Positions 26,115 through 34,651 of a DNA stretch of 64,000 nucleotides are shown piece after piece. Below the pieces are notes generated by a model. That model was given only the letters and a program-made list of their open reading frames with translations, was not told the DNA's origin and searched no databases. The stretch comes from Paraburkholderia bryophila. Its GTDB lineage: Bacteria > Pseudomonadota > Gammaproteobacteria > Burkholderiales > Burkholderiaceae. The stretch is from NCBI RefSeq assembly GCF_013409255.1, contig NZ_JACCAS010000002.1, positions 124,001-188,000 on the forward strand, read 5' to 3'. Each line of letters begins with the position of its first letter. The first letter of the stretch is position 1. The position numbers were made by a program, and so were the translations under genes.

Positions 26115-26786
26115 ATGCCTTTCTCGGCGGGCACCTTGTTTAAGGCCGCCTCCACGAGCGCGCTGCTCAACGCGTTCCTCTGCGCGATGCAAATTGCCAT
26201 CGGCGTGACGGCGCATTCGGACGGACTGTTTGCCGACGGCATCCACACGCTGAGCGATCTCGCCGCCGACAGCGTCGTGCTGGTCGTGCTCTACCTCACC
26301 ACGCGACAGCGCGGCACCACCCCGCACGCCGCCGGCAACGGCGTCGAGCAGGCGCTGGCGTCGCTCTTCATCGCCACCGTGCTGAGCGTCACGGCCATCG
26401 AAATGCTGTGGAACAGCGTCGCGCAGACGTCGACGCTAACCGACAGCACCGCCATGCATATCGGCGCGCTCGCCATCAGCGGCTTCGTCACGATCGCCAA
26501 GGAAACGCTGTTTCGCTACCTGCGCGCCGAAGCCCGCCGCACCGGTTCGGCGATGCTGCTGGCAAGCGCCTATCACGCTCGCGTGGATGCGGTGTCGGCG
26601 TTGGTCGCGACGTTGGGACTGGCCGGCAGTCTGGCCGGTGTGCCGGTGCTCGACCACGTGGCCGGCGCCGCGATCGGCCTGATGATCCTGCGGATGGGTT
26701 ACACGAGCGGACGCGCCGCCTTGAAGCAACTGCTCGCCGGCTCGACCGACGCCGCCACCATCACGGTCGGCCAGACGGTCGAATAA
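26115..26786 (+). CDS. Cation diffusion facilitator (CDF)-like membrane protein, short form
   Basis: The 223-residue product has about six membrane helices and the two metal-site signatures of CDF proteins, LFADGIHTLSDLAAD in helix 2 and SAYHARVDAVSAL (His-x3-Asp) in helix 5. CDF proteins export Zn, Co, Fe or Mn by antiport. It ends soon after helix 6 and lacks most of the C-terminal cytoplasmic dimerisation domain (usual total about 290-310 residues), so it is either a naturally short member or a truncated gene. No metal regulator is adjacent. Confidence 0.78.
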   Translation: MPFSAGTLFKAASTSALLNAFLCAMQIAIGVTAHSDGLFADGIHTLSDLAADSVVLVVLYLTTRQRGTTPHAAGNGVEQALASLFIATVLSVTAIEMLWNSVAQTSTLTDSTAMHIGALAISGFVTIAKETLFRYLRAEARRTGSAMLLASAYHARVDAVSALVATLGLAGSLAGVPVLDHVAGAAIGLMILRMGYTSGRAALKQLLAGSTDAATITVGQTVE

Positions 26787-26817
26787 CGCGTCGAATAACG
26801 AGCCGAATAGCGCGGCG

Positions 26818-27696
26818 TCAGCCGTAGGCGCGTTCGCGCATCCACTTCGTCATGATCCATTTGTCGCCGCCGAGCACGGGCGAGCCGCCGTGCAAGGTCA
26901 GCGGATCGAGCTGGCGCTGGCCGTTCATATAGCGGAAGTACACCGCGCCGCCCTGGTTGGCCGCGACCGACAAGCCCGCTTCCGGGAAGATCGTTTCGCC
27001 ACCGTCGGGCACGTCGTTCAGATAGATCACCAAGGTCGACACGCGCTGGCCGCCCTGCGCGGTATGCACCGCACTGCCGGGTTGATCGGGTGGGAAGTAG
27101 TCGAAATGCGGACGGTATTCACCGGTCACGCCGTAGTGCAGAATCTGCAGCCCTTCGCCGTTTTCGACCGGCCAGTTCATCAGGCTGGAGATGCGGCGGT
27201 CCAGCTTCTCGATGAACGCGTCCTCGCCGCGCTGATACCAGATGCCCTCGCTGGTGCGGTTGCGGATCACATCCTCCTTGCCGGTGTCCGGATTGACGAT
27301 TGTGGAGCGTTTCAGCCGATGCCGCGAACGCTCGATCATCTCCTCGCACTCTTCGGGCGACAGCACGTCGGCGAACACGATCACTTGCGGCCGTTCGCAG
27401 CGCATCAGCACGCGCACGTCGCGGTCGTGGGCGCGGATCACGTTGCCGGCGGCGACCGGCGAATCATCGTAGTGATAGGTGCGCGGCGCGGTTTTGGCGA
27501 GCACGGCCTCGGTCGCGGCGAGCGACGCCGCGCCGACGTCCTGCGCTTCCTGGCCGAACGCCTTGTGGACGGCCGCGCGCGCGGCGTCGGCAGCGAAACC
27601 GGCCTGCACCATCGAATCGATCATCGAATCCACGCTGCAGCCGCGCGCCACATTGCTGCTGAGCCACTCTTCCCAGGCGGAATCCACTACTGGCAT
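26818..27696 (-). CDS. 2-oxoglutarate/Fe(II) dioxygenase, prolyl 4-hydroxylase family
   Basis: The catalytic region (about 100-292) has the double-stranded beta-helix signature of prolyl 4-hydroxylases: YRPHFDYF with His197 and Asp199, STLVIYLNDVPDGGETIFPE, the distal iron ligand His269 in LTLHGG, and Lys279 for 2-oxoglutarate. Such bacterial enzymes hydroxylate proline in proteins; the target here is unknown. The N-terminal 70 residues form a helical region that resembles a UBA-like bundle and may bind a partner. ATG at 27696 has GAGGGG seven bases upstream and is preferred over 27756. Confidence 0.87.
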   Translation of the reverse strand: MPVVDSAWEEWLSSNVARGCSVDSMIDSMVQAGFAADAARAAVHKAFGQEAQDVGAASLAATEAVLAKTAPRTYHYDDSPVAAGNVIRAHDRDVRVLMRCERPQVIVFADVLSPEECEEMIERSRHRLKRSTIVNPDTGKEDVIRNRTSEGIWYQRGEDAFIEKLDRRISSLMNWPVENGEGLQILHYGVTGEYRPHFDYFPPDQPGSAVHTAQGGQRVSTLVIYLNDVPDGGETIFPEAGLSVAANQGGAVYFRYMNGQRQLDPLTLHGGSPVLGGDKWIMTKWMRERAYG

Positions 27697-27786
27697 GACA
27701 TCCCCTCGTTTCGTCGGCGTGACGAAATACTGTATCAACTCGCCGGCGCATGGCAAGCGGGAGGTCGGATGGGCGGCGGCGGACGG

Positions 27787-28266
27787 TCAGCTCTGCAACT
27801 GTCGGCCGCGATAAAGCGCCAGACCTTTTTTCGCTTGTGCGCGGATGGCGCGCTTCACCAGCGGCGACCAGCCGAGCAGCATCCCTTTGACGCCCAATGC
27901 CTGACGCGACCAGAGCCACAAATCGAAACTGTCGCGATGTTCGGCGATGCGGCCGTCGCGAAACACGAAACGCGCGTCGATCCGGTTGACCACCTCGCGG
28001 CCCGTCTGACTGAACAGGTAGCGGGCGACCCAGTGGGCGCGGCCGTTACGCTCGTCCGAGTCGACGTTGTCGAACGTCAGCGAGAAGTTCTGCGCACGCG
28101 CCACCAGCATGCGCCACATGTCGCGCGCTTCGTCCCCGCGCAATTCGCCGAACACGGGATCGCTGAAGACCACGTCGTCGGTATAGCAGGCGGCCATGGC
28201 TTCGGCGTCGCGCTGCTGGAAGGCCGTGTAAAACCGCTCGATCAATGCGTTGTTGGTTTGGCTCAT
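27787..28266 (-). CDS. NTF2-like/SnoaL-like family protein
   Basis: The 159-residue product starts with NNALIERFYTAFQQRDAEAMAACYTDDVVFSDPVFGEL, the typical first helices and strand of the NTF2-like cone fold, and continues with FDNVDSDERNGRAHWVARYLFSQTGREVVNRI and FVFRDGRIAEHRDSFDLWLWSRQALG. Members include isomerases, hydrolases and small binding proteins; this one cannot be assigned. It lies 91 bases upstream of the hydroxylase gene on the same strand. Confidence 0.75.
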   Translation of the reverse strand: MSQTNNALIERFYTAFQQRDAEAMAACYTDDVVFSDPVFGELRGDEARDMWRMLVARAQNFSLTFDNVDSDERNGRAHWVARYLFSQTGREVVNRIDARFVFRDGRIAEHRDSFDLWLWSRQALGVKGMLLGWSPLVKRAIRAQAKKGLALYRGRQLQS

Positions 28267-28397
28267 TTTTTTTCGTATTCTGCGTTGCCGGGGTTAGCGA
28301 AGAACCTTGGGTCCGGAAGTGCTGCGCGGTCATTCGGGCGCGAGCACGCAGCACACAATATCGGAAAACGGCGCGGGCTGGATAGCCCAGCCGCGCT

Positions 28398-29999
28398 CTA
28401 GCCGTTCGACACCATCCCACGTAGCCGCGCCGCTTCGGCCCGGCCACCCAGCAGCCAGACGCCGGCGGCAATCGCCGCGGCGGCGAGCCCGGCCAGCCCG
28501 AGCGCGGCGGCAAAGCCGCTGGCAAAGCTCGCGTGCGCGGCCGATATCAACGTCAGTCGCAGTGCCGATGACATCGACGCGGTGGCTTGCGCCGTGTCGC
28601 CTGCCAGCACGCGGGACATGAAGCCGGCGTCGAGCGCGGCCTTGACGTCGGGCGTGAGCGGCGCATTGGCGACGAAAGCCGTGTGGGTGCGGGCCGCGAG
28701 CACCGCGCCGAGCACGCCGACCGAGGTCACGATCGCGGTGAAACGCGTGGTCGTACTGATGCCGGACGCCATGCCGGTTCGCTCCGGCGGCACGCACGCC
28801 ATGATCGCTTTCTGGGTATCGCCGTTCAGTATCCCGGCGCCCAATCCCGTGACGATCATGCCGAGCGCGACCCGCGCGTAGCGTTCGTCACCGGCCACCA
28901 GCGCCGTCAGCAGATTGCCCAGCGCGATCAGCAACAAGCCGGCCGACAGTAGCGTCATCGCCGAAAACCGCTTGCCGAGCGCTGCGCCGATGTACGGCCC
29001 GACCACCATGGCCAGCGCGAACGGCAGCATGCCGACGCCCGCCGCCACCGCCGACAACCCGAACGCGTTCTGCAGATACAGCGGCAGGAACGTCATCATG
29101 ACCTGCGCGCAGGCGGCGTAACCGAACATCGCGAGCACGGCGGCGACGAAGCGCGGCTGCCGGAACAGCGCGAGATCGACCATGGCGTGCGCCCGCACGC
29201 GCTGCAACTGGACGAACCAGCCAAGCAGCAGCGCGCAGCCTGCGAGCCTGGCGACGGTGGGCCAGCTCGCGAGGCCGTCGGCGGGCACCTCGATCAAGGC
29301 CCAGATGCCGAGCGACAGCGCCAGCCCGAACAGCAAGCCGCCGGCGACGTCGAGCGGACCGCGCTGCGGATTGCGCGATTCGACGATCGCGCGCGACGCG
29401 CACCACGCCAGTACCGCGCACACCGGCAGGTTCAGCAGAAAGATCCAGCGCCAGCCTAGCCATTGCGTGATCACGCCGCCGACCAGCGGCGCGATGGTGG
29501 TCGCGAGTCCCATGCAGGTGCCCCACACCGCCCATGCGCGCACGCGCGCCGGTCCTTCTTGGAAGGTATTCGCGATCACCGCGAGCGCCGCGGTGAGCAG
29601 CATCGCGGCGCCCACGCCCTTGACCGCGCGCGCGAGGTTCAGCAACAGCGCGGACGGCGCCACGCCACAACCGAGCGACGCCAGAAAGAACACGGCGAGC
29701 CCGAGCAACAGCATCTTCTTGCGGCCGACGCGGTCGGCCAGACCGCCCGCGGGCAGCAAACACGAGGCGAACGCGACCATATAGGCGCTGACGACCCATT
29801 CGACGTCGGCGAAACTCGCGTGGAACGAGCGCGCGATCGACGGCAGCGAGACGGCGACGACGTTGGTGTCGAGCACGATCAGCGCGCAGGTCGCGGAGGC
29901 GGTGGCGAGGATGAAGGCGGGGTTGGCGGCCGGCGCGGGTGCGGGCGTAGCCGTGGGCGCGGGCGCGGGAGTTGTGGCGTGGGCGGAGTCAGGTGGCAT
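28398..29999 (-). CDS. MFS transporter, DHA2 family
   Basis: This 533-residue exporter has an Ala/Pro/Thr-rich cytoplasmic N-terminus, then 14 helices with IVLDTNVVAVSLPSIARSF (helix 1), GGLADRVGRKKMLLLG (motif A), LARAVKGVGAAMLLTAALAVI (motif B) and PLVGGVITQWLGWRWIFLLNLP (motif C). It lies divergent from a LysR regulator with 133 bases between, the usual layout of a LysR-controlled efflux gene. The exported compound is not known. Confidence 0.87.
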   Translation of the reverse strand: MPPDSAHATTPAPAPTATPAPAPAANPAFILATASATCALIVLDTNVVAVSLPSIARSFHASFADVEWVVSAYMVAFASCLLPAGGLADRVGRKKMLLLGLAVFFLASLGCGVAPSALLLNLARAVKGVGAAMLLTAALAVIANTFQEGPARVRAWAVWGTCMGLATTIAPLVGGVITQWLGWRWIFLLNLPVCAVLAWCASRAIVESRNPQRGPLDVAGGLLFGLALSLGIWALIEVPADGLASWPTVARLAGCALLLGWFVQLQRVRAHAMVDLALFRQPRFVAAVLAMFGYAACAQVMMTFLPLYLQNAFGLSAVAAGVGMLPFALAMVVGPYIGAALGKRFSAMTLLSAGLLLIALGNLLTALVAGDERYARVALGMIVTGLGAGILNGDTQKAIMACVPPERTGMASGISTTTRFTAIVTSVGVLGAVLAARTHTAFVANAPLTPDVKAALDAGFMSRVLAGDTAQATASMSSALRLTLISAAHASFASGFAAALGLAGLAAAAIAAGVWLLGGRAEAARLRGMVSNG

Positions 30000-30132
30000 G
30001 AATGCTGTGTCTAACGGGAAAGAGCGGGGAAAGAAAGGGGAAAGAAAGTCACCTCATCGTAGCGATGTCTGTATTTCCTGTCATTGGCATAGAATCGCAA
30101 AATAATTAGCCTTAAGTGAAATACAAGCGCCC

Positions 30133-31008
30133 ATGCGCCAACTCGAACTCCGCCATATCCATGCCTTCGTTTGCGTCGCAAAACAGCTGCATTTCTCGCG
30201 CGCCGCAGACGAACTGGGCATCGCCGCGCCGTCGCTGACCAAGCTGATCCAGGAAGCCGAACGCCTGCTCGGCGTGCGCCTCTTTCATCGCACCAAACGC
30301 TCGGTGGCGCTGAGCGCCGCCGGCAACGCGTACCTCGTCGAGGCGCTCACCGCGCTCGACCACCTCGCTCGCGGCGAAGAGCGCGCGCTGCTCGCCGAGC
30401 GCGGCGAATTAGGGCGGATCGAAGTCGGCTATGTGGCGTCGGCGGTTTATGCGGGCGTGCTGCAACGGTCGGTCGGCGGCTTTCGCGACACGCATCCCGG
30501 CATCGAGATTTCGATTCGCGAGGTGCCGATGGACGCCGTCGCCGCCATGCTGCACGACGGTCTGCTCGACGCCGCCTATGTCCGTCCGCCGATGCCGCTC
30601 GCCGACGGCATTCAGGCCGCCACCGTGCATCACGACCGGTTCGTGCTGGCCATTCCCGCGGACTCCCCGCTGGCCGCGTCGGAAACCGTCAAACCCGCGC
30701 AACTGCACGACCAGTGGTTCGTGCTGCCGGAACAGGAGGCGCCCACCTTCGAAGTGGCGCGGCGCGGGCGCTTCTCACCTCGCCTCGGGCCCCGGCCCGG
30801 CACGCTCGCGTCCGTGCTGGCCTGCGTGTCGCTGGGCGGCAAAGTCGCGGTGGTGCCGCAGACGCTGGCCGAATGCGTCGTGCTGCCCGGTGTCGTGTAC
30901 CGCGACATCGCCGGCAAGGCGATCGCGTCGGAAATCGCGATTGCCTACCGGAAGTATGAAAAAACGGCGGCGGTGAAAGCGTTTCTCGACTTCGCGCGCA
31001 AGGGATAG
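30133..31008 (+). CDS. LysR family transcriptional regulator
   Basis: The 291-residue protein begins with the LysR helix-turn-helix (LELRHIHAFVCVAKQLHFSRAADELGIAAPSLTKLIQEAERLLGVRLFHRTKR), followed by a periplasmic-binding-like effector domain from about residue 90 (IEVGYVASAVYAGVLQ, FVLAIPADSPLA). It is divergent from the DHA2 exporter gene at 28.4-30.0 kb and most likely controls it from the shared intergenic region. The effector is unknown. Confidence 0.9.
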   Translation: MRQLELRHIHAFVCVAKQLHFSRAADELGIAAPSLTKLIQEAERLLGVRLFHRTKRSVALSAAGNAYLVEALTALDHLARGEERALLAERGELGRIEVGYVASAVYAGVLQRSVGGFRDTHPGIEISIREVPMDAVAAMLHDGLLDAAYVRPPMPLADGIQAATVHHDRFVLAIPADSPLAASETVKPAQLHDQWFVLPEQEAPTFEVARRGRFSPRLGPRPGTLASVLACVSLGGKVAVVPQTLAECVVLPGVVYRDIAGKAIASEIAIAYRKYEKTAAVKAFLDFARKG

Positions 31009-31036
31009 GGACGGCGTGACTGAGGCACGAACGCGG

Positions 31037-31090
31037 CATAACCTGGGCATAACGAAGCCATAACCAAGCCATAACCAAGCCATAAACGCC
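31037..31090 (+). repeat. Imperfect 11-bp tandem repeats
   Basis: About five imperfect copies of a GCCATAACCAA-type unit follow the LysR gene. They are non-coding and have no inverted symmetry. Their role is unknown. Confidence 0.7.
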
Positions 31091-31173
31091 GCACAACCAA
31101 GGCTATAGCGCGGCATAACCGCCGTCCAAACCCAAACCGAACGCTCGTTCCGATCAACACCCTGGCGGCCTTT

Positions 31174-31197
31174 CGTTATATCCTGTCGAATATCACG
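31174..31197. promoter_or_regulatory. Predicted ModE box A
   Basis: CGTTATATC-N6-AATATCACG fits the ModE operator CGyTATATA-N6-TATATAACG with exact 24-bp length: 8 of 9 matches in the left arm and 7 of 9 in the right. It lies 93 bases upstream of the unknown gene at 31291. ModE bound to molybdate normally represses transport genes and activates molybdenum-using genes. Confidence 0.65.
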
Positions 31198-31290
31198 GTC
31201 GGCTTTATGCCGCGTGGCTGCTGGTTCTCCAGCCTGGCCCATCGCCCCGCCGACCCTTGAAGCCCAACCAGCCAGCAGGAGCCTTTAGCG

Positions 31291-31884
31291 GTGCGCAGCC
31301 GATCCACTCCGTCCGACCCGGCAAATAGCCGCCAACGCTTTGCGAACGAGATTTCGTCGACGATCGTCGCGGTGAAATCGGCGTCCGAGCGCGGCCGCGC
31401 CGAATCGATCCGCGACGTCGTCGATGCTTACCGGCGCCTGTACGGCAGCGTGCAGCGCTTCGTGCTGATGTTGACCAACGACCCGCTCAACTTCGCGTCG
31501 GTCGGCACGTCGGGCTCGCATTCGCTGAACCAGTTGCTGTCGATCCTCGCCGAGCGGGCCCGGGCAGCGGGATTCGCGCGTCTGCACGACCTGAAGGCCG
31601 CCATCGAGGAAGCCCGTTCGGCCGAACAACTGCGCGACGCGATTTTCTCGGACGTGTTCAGCAACGATCTGGCCGCGTTGCGCAAAGTCGTGGCGGAGCT
31701 TGAAAGGCTCGATACCGTTTTTATCGGCCTGTGCGTTGGCCATGTTCTCGAACAGCATGGGCCTGTCACGGCTAACTTCGCGTCAAGCGCCGGCACGCGC
31801 GCCACGGGCCGCCGCAGCCGCAGTGTGGCGGCCGTTCAGCGCGACGCGCATACGGAACCCAGTCTCGTCGGCTCCAACGACTGA
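31291..31884 (+). CDS. Unknown helical protein, predicted ModE regulon member
   Basis: The GTG at 31291 has AGGAG about ten bases upstream and gives 197 residues. I do not recognise a domain. The middle (about 20-150) is predicted to be alpha-helical, with VVDAYRRLYGSVQRFVLMLTNDP and LNQLLSILAERARAAGF; the last 45 residues are Ser/Arg-rich and probably disordered. There is no signal peptide or membrane helix. A ModE-like box is 93 bases upstream and a second lies in the gap to the next gene, whose product carries DUF2325. Together with the modA/modBC, nifQ and modE-like genes nearby, this suggests a cytoplasmic role in molybdenum handling; that is inference from position only. Confidence 0.7.
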   Translation: MRSRSTPSDPANSRQRFANEISSTIVAVKSASERGRAESIRDVVDAYRRLYGSVQRFVLMLTNDPLNFASVGTSGSHSLNQLLSILAERARAAGFARLHDLKAAIEEARSAEQLRDAIFSDVFSNDLAALRKVVAELERLDTVFIGLCVGHVLEQHGPVTANFASSAGTRATGRRSRSVAAVQRDAHTEPSLVGSND

Positions 31885-31922
31885 TTGGCTAGTGACGCAG
31901 ATGAACGTTCCCTTTCGCTCAC

Positions 31923-31946
31923 CGTTATATCTTCGCGAATACATCG
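31923..31946. promoter_or_regulatory. Predicted ModE box B
   Basis: CGTTATATC-N6-AATACATCG has the 24-bp ModE geometry, with 8 of 9 matches in the left arm and 6 of 9 in the right. It is 86 bases upstream of the DUF2325 gene. Confidence 0.55.
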
Positions 31947-32032
31947 TGGCCCGCGCGTGCGCGGCAAACCCGCCGCGCACGTGTCACGTTCACGTCGAGC
32001 ACGACTGACCCCGAACCGGATTCGAGGACCTC

Positions 32033-33394
32033 ATGCACACGCCCCCGTTTCGCCTCGCCCAGCCTTCGCGTCTGAAACTGTCCGGCGACGACCTTGCCAA
32101 CGCCGGCATGCACGCCACCACCAACGCATGCTGCACGCCGGGCAACGCGCCGCAGCCTAGGCCGGGCACCCAGCGACGCGCGCGCCTCGCCGAACTCGAC
32201 GGTCATCTGCATTGCTCGATCATCGGCACCTGTCTGAGCACGCAGGAACTGCGCAAGCTGGTCCCCAAATTCACGAACCTCGATCGCCGCGACGCTAGCG
32301 ACCTCGAGATTCATCACGCCGCGGTGGAACTCGCGATTGAAGGCGGCGCCTGCGCCAAGGCGCTGCACAAGTCGCTCGACGAGCACTATGCGGCGGCGAT
32401 CCGCCGCTTCGACCAGGCCGGCGACGACGTCGAGTTGCTGAAACTGTGGGACGAGGCGTTGAAAAACGGCGACATCCCGCCGGCGTACTGGGCGTTGATG
32501 ACGCATCGGCACGCAACGATGCCCGTGCGCCAGAAAGCATTCGGCGACCTGCACATGCTGTCGCATCTGGTCGGTGCGGCGAACCGCGCGGATATTCGCC
32601 GGCTGGTTGCGCTGGAAGAAGAAAACGCCGCGCTGAAAGAGAAAATCGAACGTCAGCAAAGCCGATTGAACGAATTGGGCGCACAGCGCGATGCATCGAT
32701 CGCCGCGTTGAACGAGCAGATCGCGCAACTCAGCGCGAACGTCGCCCGTCAGATTCCCACCGACGCAGCCGATCTCGCCGCCGAGGCGCAACACTTGCGC
32801 GAGCGGCTGAGCGACGCCGATCAGCGCGTGGCTTTGCACACCAGCCGCCGCGAGGCCGCCGAGCAACGCGTGCTGCAGGAACAGGACGCCGCACAGGCGC
32901 TGCGCAGGAGCCACGATCAGGCGCTCGCGCTGCTCAAGCTGGTGCAAAGCGAATGCGACGCGCTGGAACGCGCAACAGTCGACGCCGCCGACGCCACGCA
33001 GGGAACCAGCGCGCGCCGGGCGAGTCTCGACAGCGTGCAAGGCAAGCGGATCGTTTATGTGGGCGGCAGACCGGGCTCGAACACCGCGCTAAAGCGTCTC
33101 GTGGATGCGGCCGGTGGTGAACTGCTGGTGCATGACGGCGGGTTGGAAGATCGCAAAGGCCTGCTTGCGGCCGCGTTGCCGGGCGCGGATATTGTGGTGT
33201 TTCCAGTGGACTGCATCGACCATGATTCGATGAACACGCTCAAACGCGTCTGCGAACGTCATCAGATCGACTATCACCCATTGCGCACGGCGAGCGTGGC
33301 GAGCTTCGTGGAGTTGATGGCGCGGCTGCATCCTGAGCATGTCGCACAACTGGGCAGTCCGCCGCCTTCGGCGTTTTGCTTGCGGCATGGTTGA
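32033..33394 (+). CDS. DUF2325 domain protein with long coiled coil
   Basis: The 453-residue product has an N-terminal helical domain with LDGHLHCSIIGTCLSTQELRKL and several His/Cys residues (about 55-180), a long coiled coil (about 195-330; LEEENAALKEKIERQQSRLNEL), and a C-terminal DUF2325 domain (about 345-440; GKRIVYVGGRPGSN, LLVHDGGLED, ADIVVFPVDCIDHDSMNTLKR). DUF2325 has a Rossmann-like appearance and no established role that I know. Its place between two ModE-like boxes and the mod/nifQ genes points to molybdenum metabolism. The alternative is an unrelated structural protein that happens to be here. Confidence 0.82.
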   Translation: MHTPPFRLAQPSRLKLSGDDLANAGMHATTNACCTPGNAPQPRPGTQRRARLAELDGHLHCSIIGTCLSTQELRKLVPKFTNLDRRDASDLEIHHAAVELAIEGGACAKALHKSLDEHYAAAIRRFDQAGDDVELLKLWDEALKNGDIPPAYWALMTHRHATMPVRQKAFGDLHMLSHLVGAANRADIRRLVALEEENAALKEKIERQQSRLNELGAQRDASIAALNEQIAQLSANVARQIPTDAADLAAEAQHLRERLSDADQRVALHTSRREAAEQRVLQEQDAAQALRRSHDQALALLKLVQSECDALERATVDAADATQGTSARRASLDSVQGKRIVYVGGRPGSNTALKRLVDAAGGELLVHDGGLEDRKGLLAAALPGADIVVFPVDCIDHDSMNTLKRVCERHQIDYHPLRTASVASFVELMARLHPEHVAQLGSPPPSAFCLRHG

Positions 33395-33516
33395 AGGGCG
33401 AGTCGGGCGAGTCGGGCGCGGCGAGTTCTGCGGATTGCGCTTCGGAGATCCGCGGTCCGGCAGCCTACGGCTAGAAAGTCGGCCGTACCGAGGTCCGCTG
33501 GTCGCACACCCTCAAC

Positions 33517-33927
33517 TCACGAACGAATCAAGCGCGTCAACTCGGCGATCTGCTTCGCGCAGCTTCGCTCGGCTTCCACTTCGACGTCCCGATACAAACG
33601 GACGATCGTCTCGCCGACCGGCGTCAGCGTGCAGCCGCCGCCGCTTTGACCGCCCTGTTCCGAATGCGTGGCGGGCGACTTCAGCGAGCGGTTCAGTTCG
33701 TCGATGAGCAGCCACGCGCGCCGGTACGACATGTCGAGACTGCGCGCCGCCGCCGAGATCGAACCGAACTCGCGTACGGCTTCGAGCAGTTCGACTTTGC
33801 CCGGCCCGAGCGCCACGGCGCCTCCGGTACGGATACGCATTCTGAAGCGCACTTCGGGGCGCACCTTCGCGGATTTTTTCGCGGGTGCGGGTTTGGTTTT
33901 TGCAATGTCGGCCATGCGCGAAAGCAT
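33517..33927 (-). CDS. modE: ModE-type winged-helix regulator without molbindin domain
   Basis: The DNA-binding part of ModE is clear: LGPGKVELLEAVREFGSISAAARSLDMSYRRAWLLIDELNRSL, then the wing with GGQSGGGCTLTPVGETIVRLYRDVE. Full ModE has two C-terminal molybdate-binding (molbindin) domains; here the protein stops soon after the HTH (136 residues), so molybdate sensing must involve another protein or a cryptic site. The ATG at 33927 has a GAGG upstream; ATG 33915 is the alternative. It is the third gene of a minus-strand run: molybdopterin oxidoreductase, nifQ, modE-like. It is the natural candidate to bind the four ModE-like boxes in this locus. Confidence 0.85.
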   Translation of the reverse strand: MLSRMADIAKTKPAPAKKSAKVRPEVRFRMRIRTGGAVALGPGKVELLEAVREFGSISAAARSLDMSYRRAWLLIDELNRSLKSPATHSEQGGQSGGGCTLTPVGETIVRLYRDVEVEAERSCAKQIAELTRLIRS

Positions 33928-33967
33928 ACACGAACCGCCTCGCACTGCCATCCAGGTGGGACGGTGG

Positions 33968-34567
33968 CTAGCCGAGGTTTGGAAAGCAATGTCCGTAGTC
34001 TTCGCAGCCCGGGCAACCGGGTGCCGGGCCAGGCGTTAGCCCCAGCGAAAGCGCGCGTTGTTCAGCCAGGAATTTCTTCCACCGCAGGTTTGCGACGTTG
34101 CGTTCGACCAGTGTCGGGAAGTAGCGCGTCAGCATCCATGTGACGTCGTCGCGGCCGCGCAGGCCGAGGTCGCGCCACAGGTGATCTGGGCGCAAACAGG
34201 CATGCGCGATGATCGCTGCGAGGCAATCGGCGTCGGCCGGCTCGACGGAAGCGTTTGCGTGCGCGAGCAACAACGTGTGAAGCGTGCGGACGAAGTCGAT
34301 CTGGTCGATTGCATTGACTGGGAGCGGCAGCGCAGAGGCCGATGCGCGCGTGAAATGTCTTGCCAGAAGCGCGCGCCATGCCGGCTGCTGCAGACCGAGC
34401 AGCGAAAGTTCGTTGCGCGCGTCGCGCGCGGCGATCAGCTTGGCGAATAGTTGCGTGTCGGGCGAGGCGGCGTGGGTGGCGAGTGAAAGCCAGGCGGTCG
34501 TGCGTGCGGCGACGCGCGCATCGAGCGAATCAGGTGCGGCAACACCAGCCAGCGGATTGTCAGACAT
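33968..34567 (-). CDS. nifQ: NifQ family molybdenum donor protein
   Basis: NifQ is an Fe-S protein that supplies molybdenum during nitrogenase FeMo-cofactor synthesis. The 199-residue product carries the family C-terminus: NLRWKKFLAEQ followed by a cysteine cluster PGCPGCEDYGHCF; the metal-binding Cys residues are present at normal spacing. The N-terminal two thirds is helical. No other nif genes are in the window. It sits between a small molybdopterin oxidoreductase and a ModE-type regulator on the same strand, so it may serve molybdenum trafficking in general or supply a distant nif cluster. Confidence 0.85.
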   Translation of the reverse strand: MSDNPLAGVAAPDSLDARVAARTTAWLSLATHAASPDTQLFAKLIAARDARNELSLLGLQQPAWRALLARHFTRASASALPLPVNAIDQIDFVRTLHTLLLAHANASVEPADADCLAAIIAHACLRPDHLWRDLGLRGRDDVTWMLTRYFPTLVERNVANLRWKKFLAEQRALSLGLTPGPAPGCPGCEDYGHCFPNLG

Positions 34568-34651
34568 GGTATCGACACGCGAAAGAAGAGCGGACCATGT
34601 TACGCCTGCAGCGTGCCCCCTATCGCCCGCCTTCGCCCAAACAACCTAAAC

